NCBI GenBank assembly: GCA_958510825.1
Contig: OY294051.1
Coordinates: forward strand, 34,472,393 to 34,536,392
DNA length: 64,000 nt
Reading direction: 5' to 3'
From: Brachypterus glaber
Lineage: Eukaryota > Arthropoda > Insecta > Coleoptera > Kateretidae
In this document: positions 34,700 through 47,111 of the stretch, piece after piece
Position numbering within the stretch: the first letter of the stretch is position 1
How the letters are laid out: every line of letters starts with the position of its first letter
Position numbers and translations under genes: made by a program
Notes under the pieces: generated by a model
What the model was told of the DNA's origin: nothing
What the model saw: the letters and a program-made list of their open reading frames with translations, nothing else
Database searches by the model: none

Positions 34700-35732
34700 G
34701 ATCCTTTGCCTTGTGTATATGCATTATTGTCATTATTATTATTATTGCAGTATTTGTAAGTCCATACTAAACATTTTAGTTTTCTGGAGAGAACAAACAA
34801 AATCCAGACCGACGATATGTTATAAAGATGACCATATTAATTAATCTTTAATTATGGTTCAATACATTCAATACAAAAGTAATACTTATGCCTTCACTAA
34901 CTAATACTGCCCGACTAAGACAAGTTGTCCTATCTGCAAATTAGATGTTTTGAAAACATGTTTAAATAAAGTTGGCGTTGGGTTCTGCTTCATTTTAAAT
35001 AAAAAATACGTGGTATCCTTTGAAAAAACAAATATATTTTTTTTGTCAGAAAAATAAATTGTCATACTAAATGCATTTGTTCTATCCGAGAAAAGTAGGA
35101 CAAAATGATCCAAAAAGTCCAATCAAATCACTAAGATCTGTAAAGTTAGTCCTAGTCATGACTTATTCGTCTATTAAAGACTATTTATTATTATATATTT
35201 TATACCTAAAAATACGCATTTTTACTACATATATCAGTTAAAAAAGTGACATAACCGACTGGGGTCAAGTCATTTGACTATCATGAACTAGAAAAAAAAG
35301 CGAATGAAGCATAATTTTCCAAGTGTGCAATTAAATTAATTAATGAAAAGTTAATTAAAAATTAAACATTGATAAATCATTTCTACAAGATGTAAGTAAG
35401 TCTAAACTTTTAGTTATATTATATGATTTACTTTAAAATAAACAAATACCTCGTCAAAGTCGCATATTAATGAAGCTAGGGGCAATATATACTTAAAGTT
35501 AAAACCTAAAGCAAATTTTGTATGTAGATTTAGTTAAATTTTCCGCAAACTGTTACTCGTGTAAATCCCTAATCCCTTTTCTAAAAACAATAAACGTCGA
35601 CTTTTGTTTGTTTAATAAACTTTTGGATATGTGCGAGTTTAATCGTGGGAGCCGTTGCAAAACCTCGTGACAGTTGACTTTAACGGATTAATGGGAATAA
35701 TGAAACTAACGTTACATTCTCTAGCCTGTACC
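34700..35732. other. AT-rich DNA without recognised features
   Basis: A 73-aa minus frame lacks motifs. No repeats were found apart from short tta runs at about 34733-34745. Confidence 0.45.
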
Positions 35733-37238
35733 TACACTGATAGAAAAATCTGAAAATAGTACAACCAAACGTTGTTGTAACAAGTCTGAGGTATATACCC
35801 AGGTAGCAAAATAACATGACATTCACGTGAAAGCCACGTTAATATGTGACATGTGATGTTAAGATTGTAGTCTCATTTAACAAGAATGTAGCATGGTGGG
35901 GATGTCCTAAGTCCGCCCCTAATAACATCACACAATGACATCCCGAAAATAACGTGTTTGTGACATCATAAATCCACATTCCTGTTATATCTAATATCTT
36001 ATGGATGCCGTTACTGTTACTTTAATATTTAAATAATATCCTAGGATATTAGCTTTTTCTAAATTAAAACCATTAAAAACGCTATAACCCTATAAAAAAA
36101 TCGGATTTAAAATCAATCAGTAATTGAAACAATCACAGATTGAAACAGATAGATTCTAAATACGAAATTGCAGATTAAGCGAAGAATATATTCCTTTAAT
36201 CCGTGTCCGTGGTCTTGAGAAGCCCGGCTTGGCTAATTATCCGGAAGGAAAAGGCCAAAAATAAAGAGAGAGAGAAGCCCGGCAGAGCCCCCTATCCATT
36301 GGAAAACGTATAATGTGTATACAATTTCCTTATAATAATTTACTCTATCAACATCATCTTATATCGATTTTTTTGCTTCGAACGTCGGTGAGAAGCAAAA
36401 TAACATGACATTCACGTGAAAGCCACGTTAATATGTGACATGCGATATATTCACAGCGTTGTTAATTATTTGTTATTAAATAACATGTTTGTCACGTCAC
36501 ACGTGTTACGTTGCAAATGTGATGTTAAATAGATGTTATTTTTCAATATTATGTGATGTTATGATTTAGTTTAAAAATACACCCAAAAGTGATGTTAATT
36601 TCTTGTAACATAACATCCCTTGCTACCTGGGTAATAACAGTTTTACGATTATTCTAAAACATTATAACGTTATATAAATACACTATTAAAATTGTAGATT
36701 CATATTATTTAATAATACAACAACGTTGTTGTCACTATAATAGTTTTTTAAGGAAGAATGATTAATAAAGATGGCAACAAGCTGATTCTAATAAATGTTT
36801 TACCAAAATATTGAAAGTAGGCATTTTGGGCTAACATTTTTATGTGCATACTCAACAATAAGCATGTGCATGTACATGTAATTACATGTGATATTTAGTT
36901 TCTATGTAATAAATGTAATTAGTATGTGAATTTAAAATACATTACACGAAATTTGCAAACGCAGTAGTGAGCCGACGCCTACCAGGCTCAGCTAGCCAGT
37001 CGGGCGGACGGTTAAGGTGAATTGCCTGCGTTTTAAAGCGAGGATCATGACGTAGGCAATCCGAACCTGCGGATTTGTAAGCCACGCCTACCTCGCTCTT
37101 TTCTCGACAAAGAAAAACGTGATCGCTTAACAGTTTGTTGTTGTAAATAAAACAACTGCATTAGTTTGTAAATAATATTTATTGTTGTATACTATAACCT
37201 AATTAGGTTATTAATTACGCTAGTGTTCTGTCAGTGTA
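35733..37238 (+). mobile_element. Family A/B/C element, copy A, containing nested element M
   Basis: It starts TACACTGATAGAA and ends TTCTGTCAGTGTA. It shares collinear blocks with 49994-51613 (reversed) and 54930-56375: aacgttgttgt, attctaaaacattataac, aaagatggc, gtaggcattttgggct, and taagcatgtgcatgtacatg. Element M (35798-36631) interrupts the left part. A GC-rich block at about 36960-37110 (gagccgacgcctaccagg...) is absent from the other copies and is unidentified. Confidence 0.75.
35798..36631. mobile_element. Element M, 834 bp, nested in family A
   Basis: It starts CCCAGGTAGCAA and ends TTGCTACCTGGG, flanked by TA on both sides. The interior repeats words such as gtgatgtta and taacatcac in both orientations. 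A block of about 47 bp (agcaaaataacatgacattc...gtgacatg) is duplicated at 35805 and 36393. The matching region of family B (revcomp near 51560) lacks the insertion, supporting these limits. Confidence 0.8.
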
Positions 37239-37364
37239 CTAATGCTGTTAAATTTCGGATAACTATAATTATAATTTGATGCAGCAATAACAAGGATTAA
37301 AGGAATGTATCGGATTTTGGGTTAAACGCGAAAAAAGATTTTGTACACTTATTAATAGATATAC

Positions 37365-37800
37365 CGGGTATAACAAAACCATTATACATCCCCTTTATTT
37401 TATAGGTCAGATATTTCAAATTTGAAATATTCCTTATTGCAGTACAATGCCAAATTTAAACATAAAAAGTACATTTAACTCACTTCCGGTTTAACCGGAA
37501 ATTACACCAACCATTGATCATTGCCTACTTATGACAAAAACTAAATATTAAATTAAAACAAACTTTGACATTTAAAACGTCACTTTTTTGATATCATTGT
37601 ACTTGAAGCGTAGAAATGAAACATGTAATAATATATGGGGTGTTTTATTTAAAAATCCAAAGTTGGTGTAATTTTCTTTTAAACCGGTGACTTAAACGCA
37701 CTTTTTAGATTAAAATTTGACGTTTTATGGCAATAAGAGATGTTCCAGATTTGAAATCATGGTCTTTTACATTTACTTTTCTAAAATTTCAGCTCTTTAA
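37365..37800. repeat. Inverted repeat of ~115-bp arms, dispersed family S
   Basis: 37390-37510 (atttcaaatttgaaatattcc...ccggaaattacaccaac) is the reverse complement of 37655-37770 with moderate divergence. The outer parts ccgggtataac and ggggtgtttt resemble the ends seen at 39585-39620. Confidence 0.6.
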
Positions 37801-37859
37801 ATTTCTTTAAAATTAATACAAAATTTTCAAATTTTTTAACAATGCATATCTACTTTTTC

Positions 37860-38461
37860 TGCTACAGTCATCATGTTCTCAGTGTGGAGCGCCGCAGCAG
37901 GTGTATTTTCATAATATGTAGTCCTTAAAAACTAAATCCAATAGTCCTTTTTTAGACAATTTTAACGAAAATAAAAGACGGCTTACAACGAAGCTGTCAA
38001 TCAGACTTAGCCTTCTGGTCACTTCAGATTTTTCGCCTGTAAAAATCAAGCCGGCGTTCAGCAGGATTTTTGTCGAATTGCAGGAATCGCCTTTGATTTT
38101 TTCACGTTATTCCATTACTGAACACTCTCTGTTTGCCTTTTAAATAATCATAAGGGGTTTTAAAACGAAACCTATTTATTTATTTTTATGCACAGAATGA
38201 GTTTGTTTTAAAGCTTTTCATGGTTTTAGTGAGTGCATTTTAATTTATAAAGTTTGCGCTATCTTTCAAGTTGTATTAATGCTTAAATACACATATATTA
38301 ACACTTCACTGAGTAAAAATTAATTTAACTGTTCCATAATTTTCTAGGAATTCCTACAGGAAATTTCAAGAAAAATCCTGTAGGAAATATTATTAATAAA
38401 GATTATTTTCCTAAAATATGTAACTGTAACAAAACGGAGAATATGTATTCACAATTAAATA
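37860..38461. other. Moderately GC-rich unidentified stretch and AT-rich flank
   Basis: 37970-38150 is less AT-rich than its surroundings but holds no sustained open frame. A hairpin of attcctacaggaaattt and aaaatcctgtaggaaat lies at about 38347-38392. Confidence 0.35.
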
Positions 38462-39205
38462 TTTACCGCGCATGGACTTTACCGCGCATGGACTTTACCG
38501 CACATAGACTTTACCGCGATAGCTATTACCGCGAAGAAAATAACAGCGAAGGGGTCAATACCGTGCATGGACTTTACCGCGAAAACTATTACCATGCATA
38601 ATTATATTATTTTTTTTAAGAAAAAAAGATTAAATAAAAAATAAATAAATATTTTTCAGAAAACAATTAAACAGTTCTAACTGATATAGCTACTGGGTCA
38701 GGGTTGTGGCCTTTTTTACTAGTTTCCTTTAAAACATTTCTGTCCGAGGTATGCAAACAAAAGTCCAAACAAAACACGTCGTAATCTACGCACTTACAAT
38801 TTTTTTTATTTTTAACAGTCTTTTCTTTCCTGTATATGAAATGTTTATATACAGCGAGGTCTTTGCCCCTAGCACTTTTCATTTTTTCGATCGACATGAC
38901 GATTCGTACTAAACTGATTATTAATCAGCGATTTATACAAATCAGTCGATATAAATTTAAAAGAAAAACACACATAAAAACCCAAACACATATGGGTACA
39001 TTTGGTAAGCATTCCACTTTATAATTAAAAATCCAAAACAAAACCAAAACTAACCAAACCAAACTGCCATCAATCCCACGGAAATACCTTTACATAAAAT
39101 AAAAATAATGTATAACGATTTTCGCTCATACGCGGTAAAGACCGTTCGTGGTAACGAACTGCGCGGTAATGGTTTTCGCGGTTGTTTTTTCGCTGTCCGG
39201 CGCCC
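38462..39205. mobile_element. Element BB: iterated TTACCGCG words around a FLYWCH fragment
   Basis: 38462-38600 holds nine ttaccgcg-type words (some altered) spaced roughly every 16 bp, several followed by catggact. At 39128-39185 four copies occur on the opposite strand (cgcggtaa). The words therefore face each other from the two ends, as subterminal repeats do. The reading frame between them is a truncated FLYWCH domain, a common N-terminal partner of Mutator-like (MULE) transposases. This suggests a non-autonomous MULE-like element, although long MULE TIRs were not established. Confidence 0.65.
38667..38897 (-). pseudogene. Truncated FLYWCH zinc-finger reading frame, 76 aa
   Basis: The minus-strand frame opens MSIEKMKSARGKDLAVYKHF and continues through YRKEKTVKNKKNCKC, VDYDVFC, CLHTSDRNVLKE and GHNPDPVAISV. 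The order S-x-R-G-K-D-L, Y-x-Y/F, W/C-x-C, C-x-x-x-L-x-T and H-N-x-P-D-P is that of FLYWCH DNA-binding domains. The tryptophan of the W-x-C pair appears as C (residue 34), and the second histidine of H-x-H seems to be lost. The frame stops where a MULE-type protein would continue. It is probably a captured or deleted transposase N-terminus and not a host gene. Confidence 0.6.
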
Positions 39206-40700
39206 CAATAAAGTAGTATATTGAGTCAGAGTTTCGTAATTTTATCCAATAAGTCGTGGTTCCAGTTATTTAGGTAGCGACCAGAAAAAAGTTGGTGTCT
39301 AAAGAAAAAGAATGCGATTTTTGCAGTTTTATCGTTCTCTTACACACCAATTCAATTGTTTGATTTCAGAATGTCTATTTCGTTGTCAATGCTCATCCGA
39401 TAAGCTTAAATTCTAACTTTACAGAATACATTACATCCACAATCAGAGAAATGCACAAAGTTCACAACAAACGAGAAAAACTCGTCTACAAGAAACTCAA
39501 GAGTGCGAAATAAAAAACGAAAAAAGTTGGAATGGAAATTTCGTGATTTTCCTTCAAATCCTCCCTTTTAAAAGCTGTATACAGGGTAATTTGAAAATAA
39601 TAGAAATATATGGGGTGTTATACAAATATCTTTCTTTTTATTGTATTCTTATTATAAATTGTAGTTTTATTATTATTAGGAGTCTTTCTACCTTGGAAAT
39701 TATAAAAATAATCTTTTTCTTAACATTTTTTTTATATAGTAAGAAAAAAGATATCATTGTGAAATTTTGTAGGTATGTTTATTCATATTCAAAGAATACA
39801 AATAAAATTTCTTAAGTTCTTTAAAGTGCCATTTTCTGGCCATAAAATTTTTTTGAACAAAAAAACATCAAAAAACGGTGGTCGCCATGATTCCGGCCGT
39901 TTGCATCGACTGAAAAAAAAAAATACAAAACCAGATATTATACAGTATTGAAATCGCTATTGCCCTATCCAAAAGAAAAAATTTTGGCCAAAAAATAAAC
40001 AAAATGGCGGACGTTTTTGTTTGAAAATGTTTGAAAATAATTCTGACATTTCACTGTGAATGAGCGAATTTATATAAAACTATCAGTAATAAATTAGTAT
40101 GAAACTATCAATTTTATCATTGTTTTCAAATAATTTTAAATTGTTTTCAAATAATTTCATTCATTTTGAACTATTTCAATGCTTAACATGCCTAAATTAA
40201 TTTATTATAAAAATAAATTTCATTAATTAAAATTGTTACATATAGGTTATTACTTTTTTCACTACTAGCCTTAGAACATACTATTATTTATCATGTTTTC
40301 AGACTGTGAAATCAATTTTCTTTACCTATAGGAATAATAATTTTTTCTCTCCTAGTAGGAGTAAATTTTATTAACAAATGATTTCTGTCACTTTAGATGT
40401 TTTAGTTCTTTGTGCAATTTTTACTAATTAAACCCAAGAAAATAGTTTTAAATAAATATTTATTTATTAAATATAATTAGTTATAATAATGACCAATTAA
40501 TACAATCAATAATTATCTAAATATTATGAAAAAAAAAATAAAAAAAACTAATTTTTTTAAACGTCAGTTCAAATGTCATTGATCAAGGCGACTTGATTTT
40601 TATGAAAATTGCAAGAAATATAATCTCTGTTATTAATTAATTTTTTTTATTTGAATAAAAATAGTTAAATAGTGCTAGTAGTAAAAAAATAATATATAAA
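39206..40700. other. AT-rich, partly repeat-derived
   Basis: 39582-39640 (acagggtaatttgaaaata...ggggtgttatac) resembles family S ends. 39880-40020 contains ggtcgccatgattccgg and aaaatggcggacg. The 90-aa frame at 39543 is hydrophobic, AT-driven and unassigned. 40060-40690 shows nothing. Confidence 0.4.
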
Positions 40701-40702
40701 CC

Positions 40703-40804
40703 ACGGTAGAGAAGAATATTATAGCCTCGCACTCTTAAATCCCTTGCTGCTACGCAGCTCGGGATTTAATACGCTCGGCTATAAAAAATGTCTTCTCTAC
40801 CTTG
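40703..40804. repeat. CG-cored hairpin H6
   Basis: ggtagagaagaatattatagcc...taaatccc pairs with gggatttaatacgctcggct...cttctctacc. The apex is ttgctgctacgcagctc. CGCAC, GCTCGG and CGCTCGG words decorate the arms. Confidence 0.7.
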
Positions 40805-41616
40805 GCATATAATTACTGTTAAGAATATAGTGTAAGTTTCTGCGATAAATTAATAACGTTTATCAGCTCATGACTATTGTAATTTTATTTGATATTAAGT
40901 GCACATTTGGTACATTGTAAAAAGAATAGCAATATCTATATTTTATGTTTTAGTAAAGGATCCTGTATACAATTTAATCCATAGGGAGAATGTAAATTTA
41001 CATATCGAAAGTGTAAAGTTTTATTAGAAGGGTATTATTGGAACGTATACGTAGGTATATATTGGTTCTATTAAAGTTTATAATTGAGTTACTATAGGGT
41101 TATAAATTCCAATCTAAAAGAGTTATACCCCAGATATTTTTTAAATAAGACTTTATTTACCTACATAGTCCTTTATAATATAATCCTTTATAACTTAAAG
41201 TTATTATTAAAAGAATTTTTCTATTTTTCGACTGTTAAAAGCTCATAATCACACGCATTTTGGTTGTTCTTATAGGCCCATAAGAGGTCTCTACTTTTTT
41301 TTCTTTTGGGTTGGCAACAGACAAAAGTCTATCTCTTGACGTTTACCGGGCAATTGTGAACGTCAGTTTAAAGTTTAATTTTCTACAAAATTTTGTGTTT
41401 AGGTTATGTTTTACCATGTTAAAATTGTGGCTTGGTTACATGCAGTGGAAAAGAGAAGAAATTACTATAAAATATATCAAAATAATATTCGTTCTTAGAA
41501 TTTTAAATATGGAGAAAACTGTAATGCCAATTCGAAACAAAAATCCCTAAATCAGTCATCAATTTAAATGTAAGTTTTTTAAAATTTTAGAGCAAAATAG
41601 AAAAAATTGTATAAAG
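40805..41616. other. AT-rich DNA without recognised features
   Basis: A 79-aa plus-strand frame (41311-41550) has no motif I know. No repeat structure was detected. Confidence 0.4.
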
Positions 41617-41731
41617 CACTCGTTTCATAACACGTTTTTAGCGCACTAGTACTTTAGAAAACTCACCGTAAGTGGCTCGTTTTCTAAACTTGTACTCGTG
41701 CGCTATAAACGTATGTTATGAAACTAGTACT
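41617..41731. repeat. CG-cored hairpin H7
   Basis: actcgtttcataacacgttt...gcgcactagtac...ttagaaaactcac pairs with gtggctcgttttctaaac...gtactcgtgcgc...gttatgaaacta. The arms are about 50 bp. The right arm contains GGCTCG and ACTCGTG words where the left is altered. Confidence 0.7.
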
Positions 41732-42137
41732 TTAATATACTAGTTTAGTATGTTTACTATTATTAAAGCATTGCAGTTTGTGACAAAAGTTTCGTTATTT
41801 AGTGTAAAAATAAAGTTTTCTGCGACTTTAGATTAATATCCTATTAAATTTTTAGTATGTATTTTTAATTTTTAAAATAAAAATTTTAACAGACTTATTA
41901 AACCTGACTTTAAAATACATAGGAAGAAGGAACGTGCATATTTATGCATTTAAGTTTTGCCGAAAGAGGAATAAAGGCTTTAACTTTCAAGAATATAGTT
42001 TTCAGAAAACAAGAAAGATATATCTTTTAAATTATACTTAGATTAAAGGTTCGTTTACCCAATAACTAAAACACTAAGAATTTAATAAAATAAAATTTTA
42101 TAATAATTATTATTAATTGGAAATATTGTAAATATTT
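41732..42137. other. AT-rich DNA without recognised features
   Basis: No coding signal or repeat was noticed. Confidence 0.45.
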
Positions 42138-42280
42138 GAAGACTACACGACAAAACGATGAGGGTCACGATGCCAATAAGGTCGACTTCCACATAAATGT
42201 GCACGGTATATGGTGCTTGTTTATGTAAAAGTTGACCTAATTCGCATTGTTACCCTTAGCGTTTTTGTCGTGTAGTCTTC
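42138..42280. repeat. 143-bp hairpin MITE
   Basis: gaagactacacgacaaaacg and cgtttttgtcgtgtagtcttc form the ends, and the whole 143 bp is nearly self-complementary (aggtcgacttccacataaa against tttatgtaaaagttgacct). Transcribed, it would give one long imperfect stem. Confidence 0.8.
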
Positions 42281-43151
42281 ATTTGTCTAAATACGAAACT
42301 ATTGAAATGAAATTAAATGTGACGTCACTGGTCCCTGGTCTCAGAAGCTTGAAAATGTAAACAAAGCATGATTCTTCGTTTAAACATATTTATAATATCA
42401 TCTTCTTGTCTTTTTTCTGGTTTAAGTAGTCCAAAAGCAATAAATTGTTTCAAAGTGAATTTTCTCTGCTTTACAAAAATTTATTTTTCCCAAATAAGAG
42501 TTACCACCTATAGTGTTCTAGCGGCAGAGTTGATTTATATCATTAAAATGTCTTGTCCGGGCTATTAAACTTAAAATTACCCCTAAACTTTAAAATTTTA
42601 TAGCTGTGATGTACATTTTTAAAAGGGTTTGTATTCGCTGTAGTCTTAATAGGTGCAAGCAATTAAGTTTTGTATTAAAAAGGGTCATTTTATAGCCCAT
42701 CCCCTTTCGAGAGAATAAATTAAAAGTATCTAAAGGGTGGTCGGCGCGTGGATTATAGATAAAAGTTGTGTCAGAATATTTAAAGCCGGGTTTTGAATCA
42801 TTTTAATTAATTTGATACAAATGAGATCACAAAGGGGGGTAGTTACTTTAAATTTATTAAATATGTGTCAATTTGCGATCTAAAGGGCGAAAATTATTTT
42901 TCATTAGAGAACATGCGAAAATATATATGCATATTAAAAAATGTTACAGCCACAGTTTTATAACCATTTAACTAACTCGTATAGTAGGCAAACGTCCAAC
43001 ATTGCAATGTTGCCATTGCAATATTGTCATTGCACAATGCATTGTTACCACTGTTAATACAGAACGCTAAAAAACTAGTGCATGAACATCTTGTAAATGA
43101 TTAATAATCATTTGTACTTTGGACGTTGGACGTACTTGTGAATGATTAATA
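42281..43151. other. AT-rich DNA with short palindromic words
   Basis: TGACGTCA occurs at 42320-42327. 43000-43060 repeats cattgcaat-type words, and aaatgattaataatcattt is a near-perfect palindrome at about 43096. No gene was seen. Confidence 0.4.
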
Positions 43152-44231
43152 ACGCTAGGCAACACGGTTTCTTGCCTTGATTGAAGTCATATGTTTTTTA
43201 ACTAATTTTGGGTCGCTGAGACCGAATCTGGCCTCAGAATATTTCTATTACCTAAGGTTTCTGAGAAAAATGAGATAAAAGTGGTAAACATTTTTGTCTA
43301 AAATCATGGGAGATAAAAATATTCCGAGGACAAATTTAGATTCGGTGACTTAATATTAGTTAAAAAATACCCAACTTAGAACATGGAAACTTTAAATTCA
43401 TAGGTAGAATAAATAGGGATATTATGGAAAAAAATATTTGAAAAAATGTATAATGTGATAAAACTAAGTAGGGGTGGAGGGCAAGGAGAAGAGTGCACAA
43501 GCTTATCGTCAAGTACTCATGCTAAAAATCGTCAAAAATCATTACTAAGGGGTCAAAAATTAACTAAAAAAATGTTACGTAAAATGGTTCTTATGTAATA
43601 AAGTAACATTTTTGTGATGTAGAACCATTAAAAAAACAACAAAAAATACACAATATTTTCTATTATAAATTATTTTTAAATTGGCATAATTTCCTGCAGT
43701 AAAATTTAAAAAATAGGACGTGCTGAATTTTTTTAAGGTCAAATTCGGATTTTGCGCCTATAAAATGATAAGAATTTTTTTTTTGGAATCGGGAAAAAAG
43801 TTTACACTGTTTACTTTAATTTAATTTTTTTCTCATTTATTTACCTTTTATGAACAAACTAAGCTAAACTAAAATATTTATATAAATATTTTTGTAGAGG
43901 ATTTTATAGTCTATAAATTAAGTCCTATAAAATTTTTATACAAATTTGATAGTTTTGCCACAAATGAGCAATTAAGTAAACTCTGAACTTTAATTTTAAG
44001 CTTTTTATTTTTTTTTCGCGTACTTACTCTGACAATAATATACCCCAAAATTTTAAAAATCCTACTCTTTTTTTTTTAAGATTTAGAAAAAAAAACATTT
44101 CCTGGACTTATATCTCAAAAATTTTAGGTGCTGGAATTTTTATAAGGCCAGATTCAGATTCTACGCCCTCGAATTAGTAAGAAAAATTTACTTTCCGATC
44201 GAGGCAAAAAAAAAATTGCGATTTGTTGTGA
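43152..44231 (+). mobile_element. Family D element, copy 2
   Basis: It starts gctaggcaacacggtttcttg and is collinear with 55271-56364 in reverse for over 1 kb, ending gatcgaggcaaaaaaaaaattgcgatttgttg. The last bases of the TIR (cctagtg) are missing. It has no coding capacity. Words resembling gattcgg/ccgaatct recur along the element. Confidence 0.8.
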
Positions 44232-44770
44232 TTATATAGATACTGAAGGTTTTTATTCAAATGTTTGAGATCCATTATAATATTATCAAATGTTTAGTGA
44301 ATTGAATATTATCCTTTTTTGTTGGCTGTACCCATAATTCATCCCTTATCGGCCGATAATAAAGATACCCGTCTCTGATAATGCTTAATTCTGCATACCA
44401 AAACGTTGTTAGCTTAATCTGATCAGTGAATGCTTTGTGGATAGAGCAATTGATTTAATTTAATCATTTTTAATGGCTTTACCAACTAATTTAGCTCTTT
44501 ACCGACCACTTTATTTAATAAGCGCAAAAAACGGGCATTTTAACTTTTACAAAGAATTACGCTAATGGTAAACTTATCTTCTCAATTTTCTTATTAAGAT
44601 TCGTCCGCATTTAATAAATCTTAAACTAACTAAATTTATGTAAAATAGACTGGACAACTAAATATTTTATTTTTAGTCGGACTAAATTAGAAATTCTAAA
44701 AATACTTAGTTGAGCTTAATTAGTTAATTTTTTTATTTATTATATAGCCAGGGCTAATACATTACATAAC
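44232..44770. other. AT-rich DNA without recognised features
   Basis: Nothing beyond AT-rich sequence was seen. It includes attcatcccttatcggccgataataaag at about 44338, of unknown origin. Confidence 0.45.
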
Positions 44771-45223
44771 TGGCGAAATTTTTTAAAAAGCATTAATAGG
44801 TTTTATCAAGGGAGGCATTGAAATCGTAAATTTTACAACATCATATCATTTTGACAAGAGATTTTAAAAGTTGGGTTAAGCTTTTGACAAAAACCGTCTA
44901 GGGTAAAATACAGTAATAACTGTATTATTTATTTATTTTTTGTATTGTACTATTTAAATTATTCTTATAATGCTTTATAATTAGAAAAGTTATGTAAATT
45001 AGGTTGTTTAATTTTTCCAATAAATTTTATTCTACTAATTTTAATTTTTAGAAAAAAAATCAAAGCGGATACTGGTTTTTGCTTTGATATGTTTTGAATT
45101 TGACAAATAAATAACCTTACTTTAATAATTAATTCTTAGCTGTCAAACTAAATCAAACTATGTTGTAAAATGTACGATTTCACCTTGATACAGCCTATTA
45201 ATGCTTTTTAAAAAATTTCGGCA
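44771..45223. mobile_element. 453-bp TIR element
   Basis: tggcgaaattttttaaaaag...gcattaatagg...atcaagg...attttacaacat at the left matches the reverse complement of the right end over about 70 bp. The interior is AT-rich and non-coding. Confidence 0.75.
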
Positions 45224-45918
45224 GATAAATACATTTTAATCCTAACTATTTACAAGTTTAATTTAACATATAGAAACAAAAGATGAACAATTTCTATTTG
45301 GACAGATTTGTTTTTATTTAAGAAAACTTAACCTAAAATCTATAAATTTTTTGTAACCAACATTATGATTTTATAATAATACTATAAAAATATTTTTAGC
45401 TGTTTTTATTTTTAATATAGTGTGTTTCAAAATCTAAACAAACATTTTCTTTTTTTCTAAAATTGAAATCTTATAAAAACTTATTTATTTTCTCGATTTC
45501 CCTAGAGACTTTCATCGTATACTTTGTATAGTTAAGAAATTGTACTACAAACAATGGTTAAAGCAATTTTTTTTCTCATCTTAGCATTATCGCCTTATCA
45601 TTTCATTATTTTCTCCAGGGCTCCAGGGCTGTTAAATTTTACATGTGTTTTAAAGTAGGAACATTCTCATTAAGCTACTTCTAAATCGCCAGCTTCTGAG
45701 TATGGTTCCTTTGGGGTTTAAAAGCTAAGATGCTAAAATGGGGTACCCTTAAAACCTGTTTTTAACTTACCGAGTCCTACACCTTTATTATATTCGGTTA
45801 CGGGTAAACACAGTAAAAAGTAGATTTGATATATGTCAAATGTAATTTTTTAATTAAATGAGGATTCATACAAATTTAATTTTTTTCAAAAAATTACATG
45901 TAACATACCATGTTAAGG
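45224..45918. other. AT-rich DNA without recognised features
   Basis: No gene or element was recognised. A short gggctccagggct direct repeat lies near 45617. Confidence 0.45.
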
Positions 45919-46088
45919 TATAATTTGACGCACGGATCTGCGGCTACGGGAAATATGTTTGGAATGTGTCTGCAAGTGGGAAGCCCGTTGTAGGTACGCA
46001 CGCCTTATAACGCTCTTGACGGAAAGAAGAGAGCGCGAATGATTCCTCCCCCTCTCGTCAGAGACTTTCTTTCATGCGGAGAACTATA
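45919..46088 (-). mobile_element. ~170-bp MITE, copy 2
   Basis: Reverse complement of 8343-8510, about 90% identical, from tataatttgacgcacggatc to gcggagaactata. Confidence 0.7.
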
Positions 46089-46190
46089 CCTTACTTTTTT
46101 AACCATTGTCCTGCAGAATAATCGTGTGTAACAACGAAAATAGCTTAATCTGAATGTAATAAATATAATATGAATGACTAGGGTGGACTT

Positions 46191-46619
46191 TACACGGAAA
46201 GAAATTAGTGGGCTCTGCGCTATACATTATAAGATATTTGGTAACAGTGGCAAATTATAGTGATTTAAGCTATAGATTATAAGGGACACAATAACTAATA
46301 ATGTTAAAAATAAATTGGAAACGATTATATATATTACAGACACGATTATATTTATTACAGGCACTATTATAAATTTACAGAAATTTTATTATATTATAAA
46401 AATTATTAGCACGGACAATAATTAAATCTATTTAAGCTATAAATGCCATACTATTTGTTATATTTTATTATTCACTAAACAATTAAAGTATTTCATATAA
46501 ATTTTTACACTGACTGCCATAATTGTAAGAGAAAGCCTTGTATTTATATAATAAGCGATTATAATTTGCTTGGTATGTGTGTTATAGCGCTCCTAGCTAT
46601 AATTTTTTTTTTCCGTGTA
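46191..46619 (+). mobile_element. MITE family K, copy 1 (429 bp)
   Basis: It runs from tacacggaaagaaattagtg to ttttttttccgtgta. The copy at 56669-57096 is the reverse complement and nearly identical along the whole length, so both inserted recently from one source. TIRs are short (TACACGGAAA). There is no coding capacity. Confidence 0.88.
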
Positions 46620-46621
46620 TA

Positions 46622-46920
46622 ATTTATTATTATCGTAAAATTTTCATTTAGCTGTCTAGAAAATTCTGAAAATATGAGAGTGATCAAACTTCTCTAAATA
46701 TCCTAATTGAGCCCCTAAAACGCGTAAAATTACCATAAACCATAAACCATAAAAAATTGTTGTAAATTTTCTATAATTTTTGTATTACTGAAAATTTTAA
46801 AGGTCTTAAAATCTTATTTATTTTTTCTTTTGAGCATATGTGCCACATTGAAAAATGATCAAAAGGTTCTAACCCGTGCCGAAAATCCGCTATAGTTGCC
46901 CCTAACACTGAAATCTACGA
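46622..46920 (-). repeat. Opposite-strand copy of the 2528-2931 family
   Basis: ttatcgtaaaattttcattta, agtgatcaaacttctcta, gagcatatgtgccacattg and ctaacccgtgccgaaaatcc match the reverse complement of about 2640-2900 in order. Confidence 0.7.
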
Positions 46921-46969
46921 ATATCTACCATAAATGAATCGGTTATTACTAAAACACCATAAGTCAAAA

Positions 46970-47111
46970 ACCGATATTTAATAATGTTCTAAGTGAAAAT
47001 ATAATAATAAGAATTTGAGTTGTTTAGTGCGCAGTAACACTTACTAAACATAAAACAAGTATTTACTCAAATTCCTAATTTTTTGCACTTAGCACATTAT
47101 TAAATATCGGT
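46970..47111. repeat. Hairpin with ~48-bp arms
   Basis: accgatatttaataatgttctaagtg...aatttgagt pairs with actcaaattcctaa...cacttagcacattattaaatatcggt. The loop holds gtttagtgcgcagtaacactt. Confidence 0.75.
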
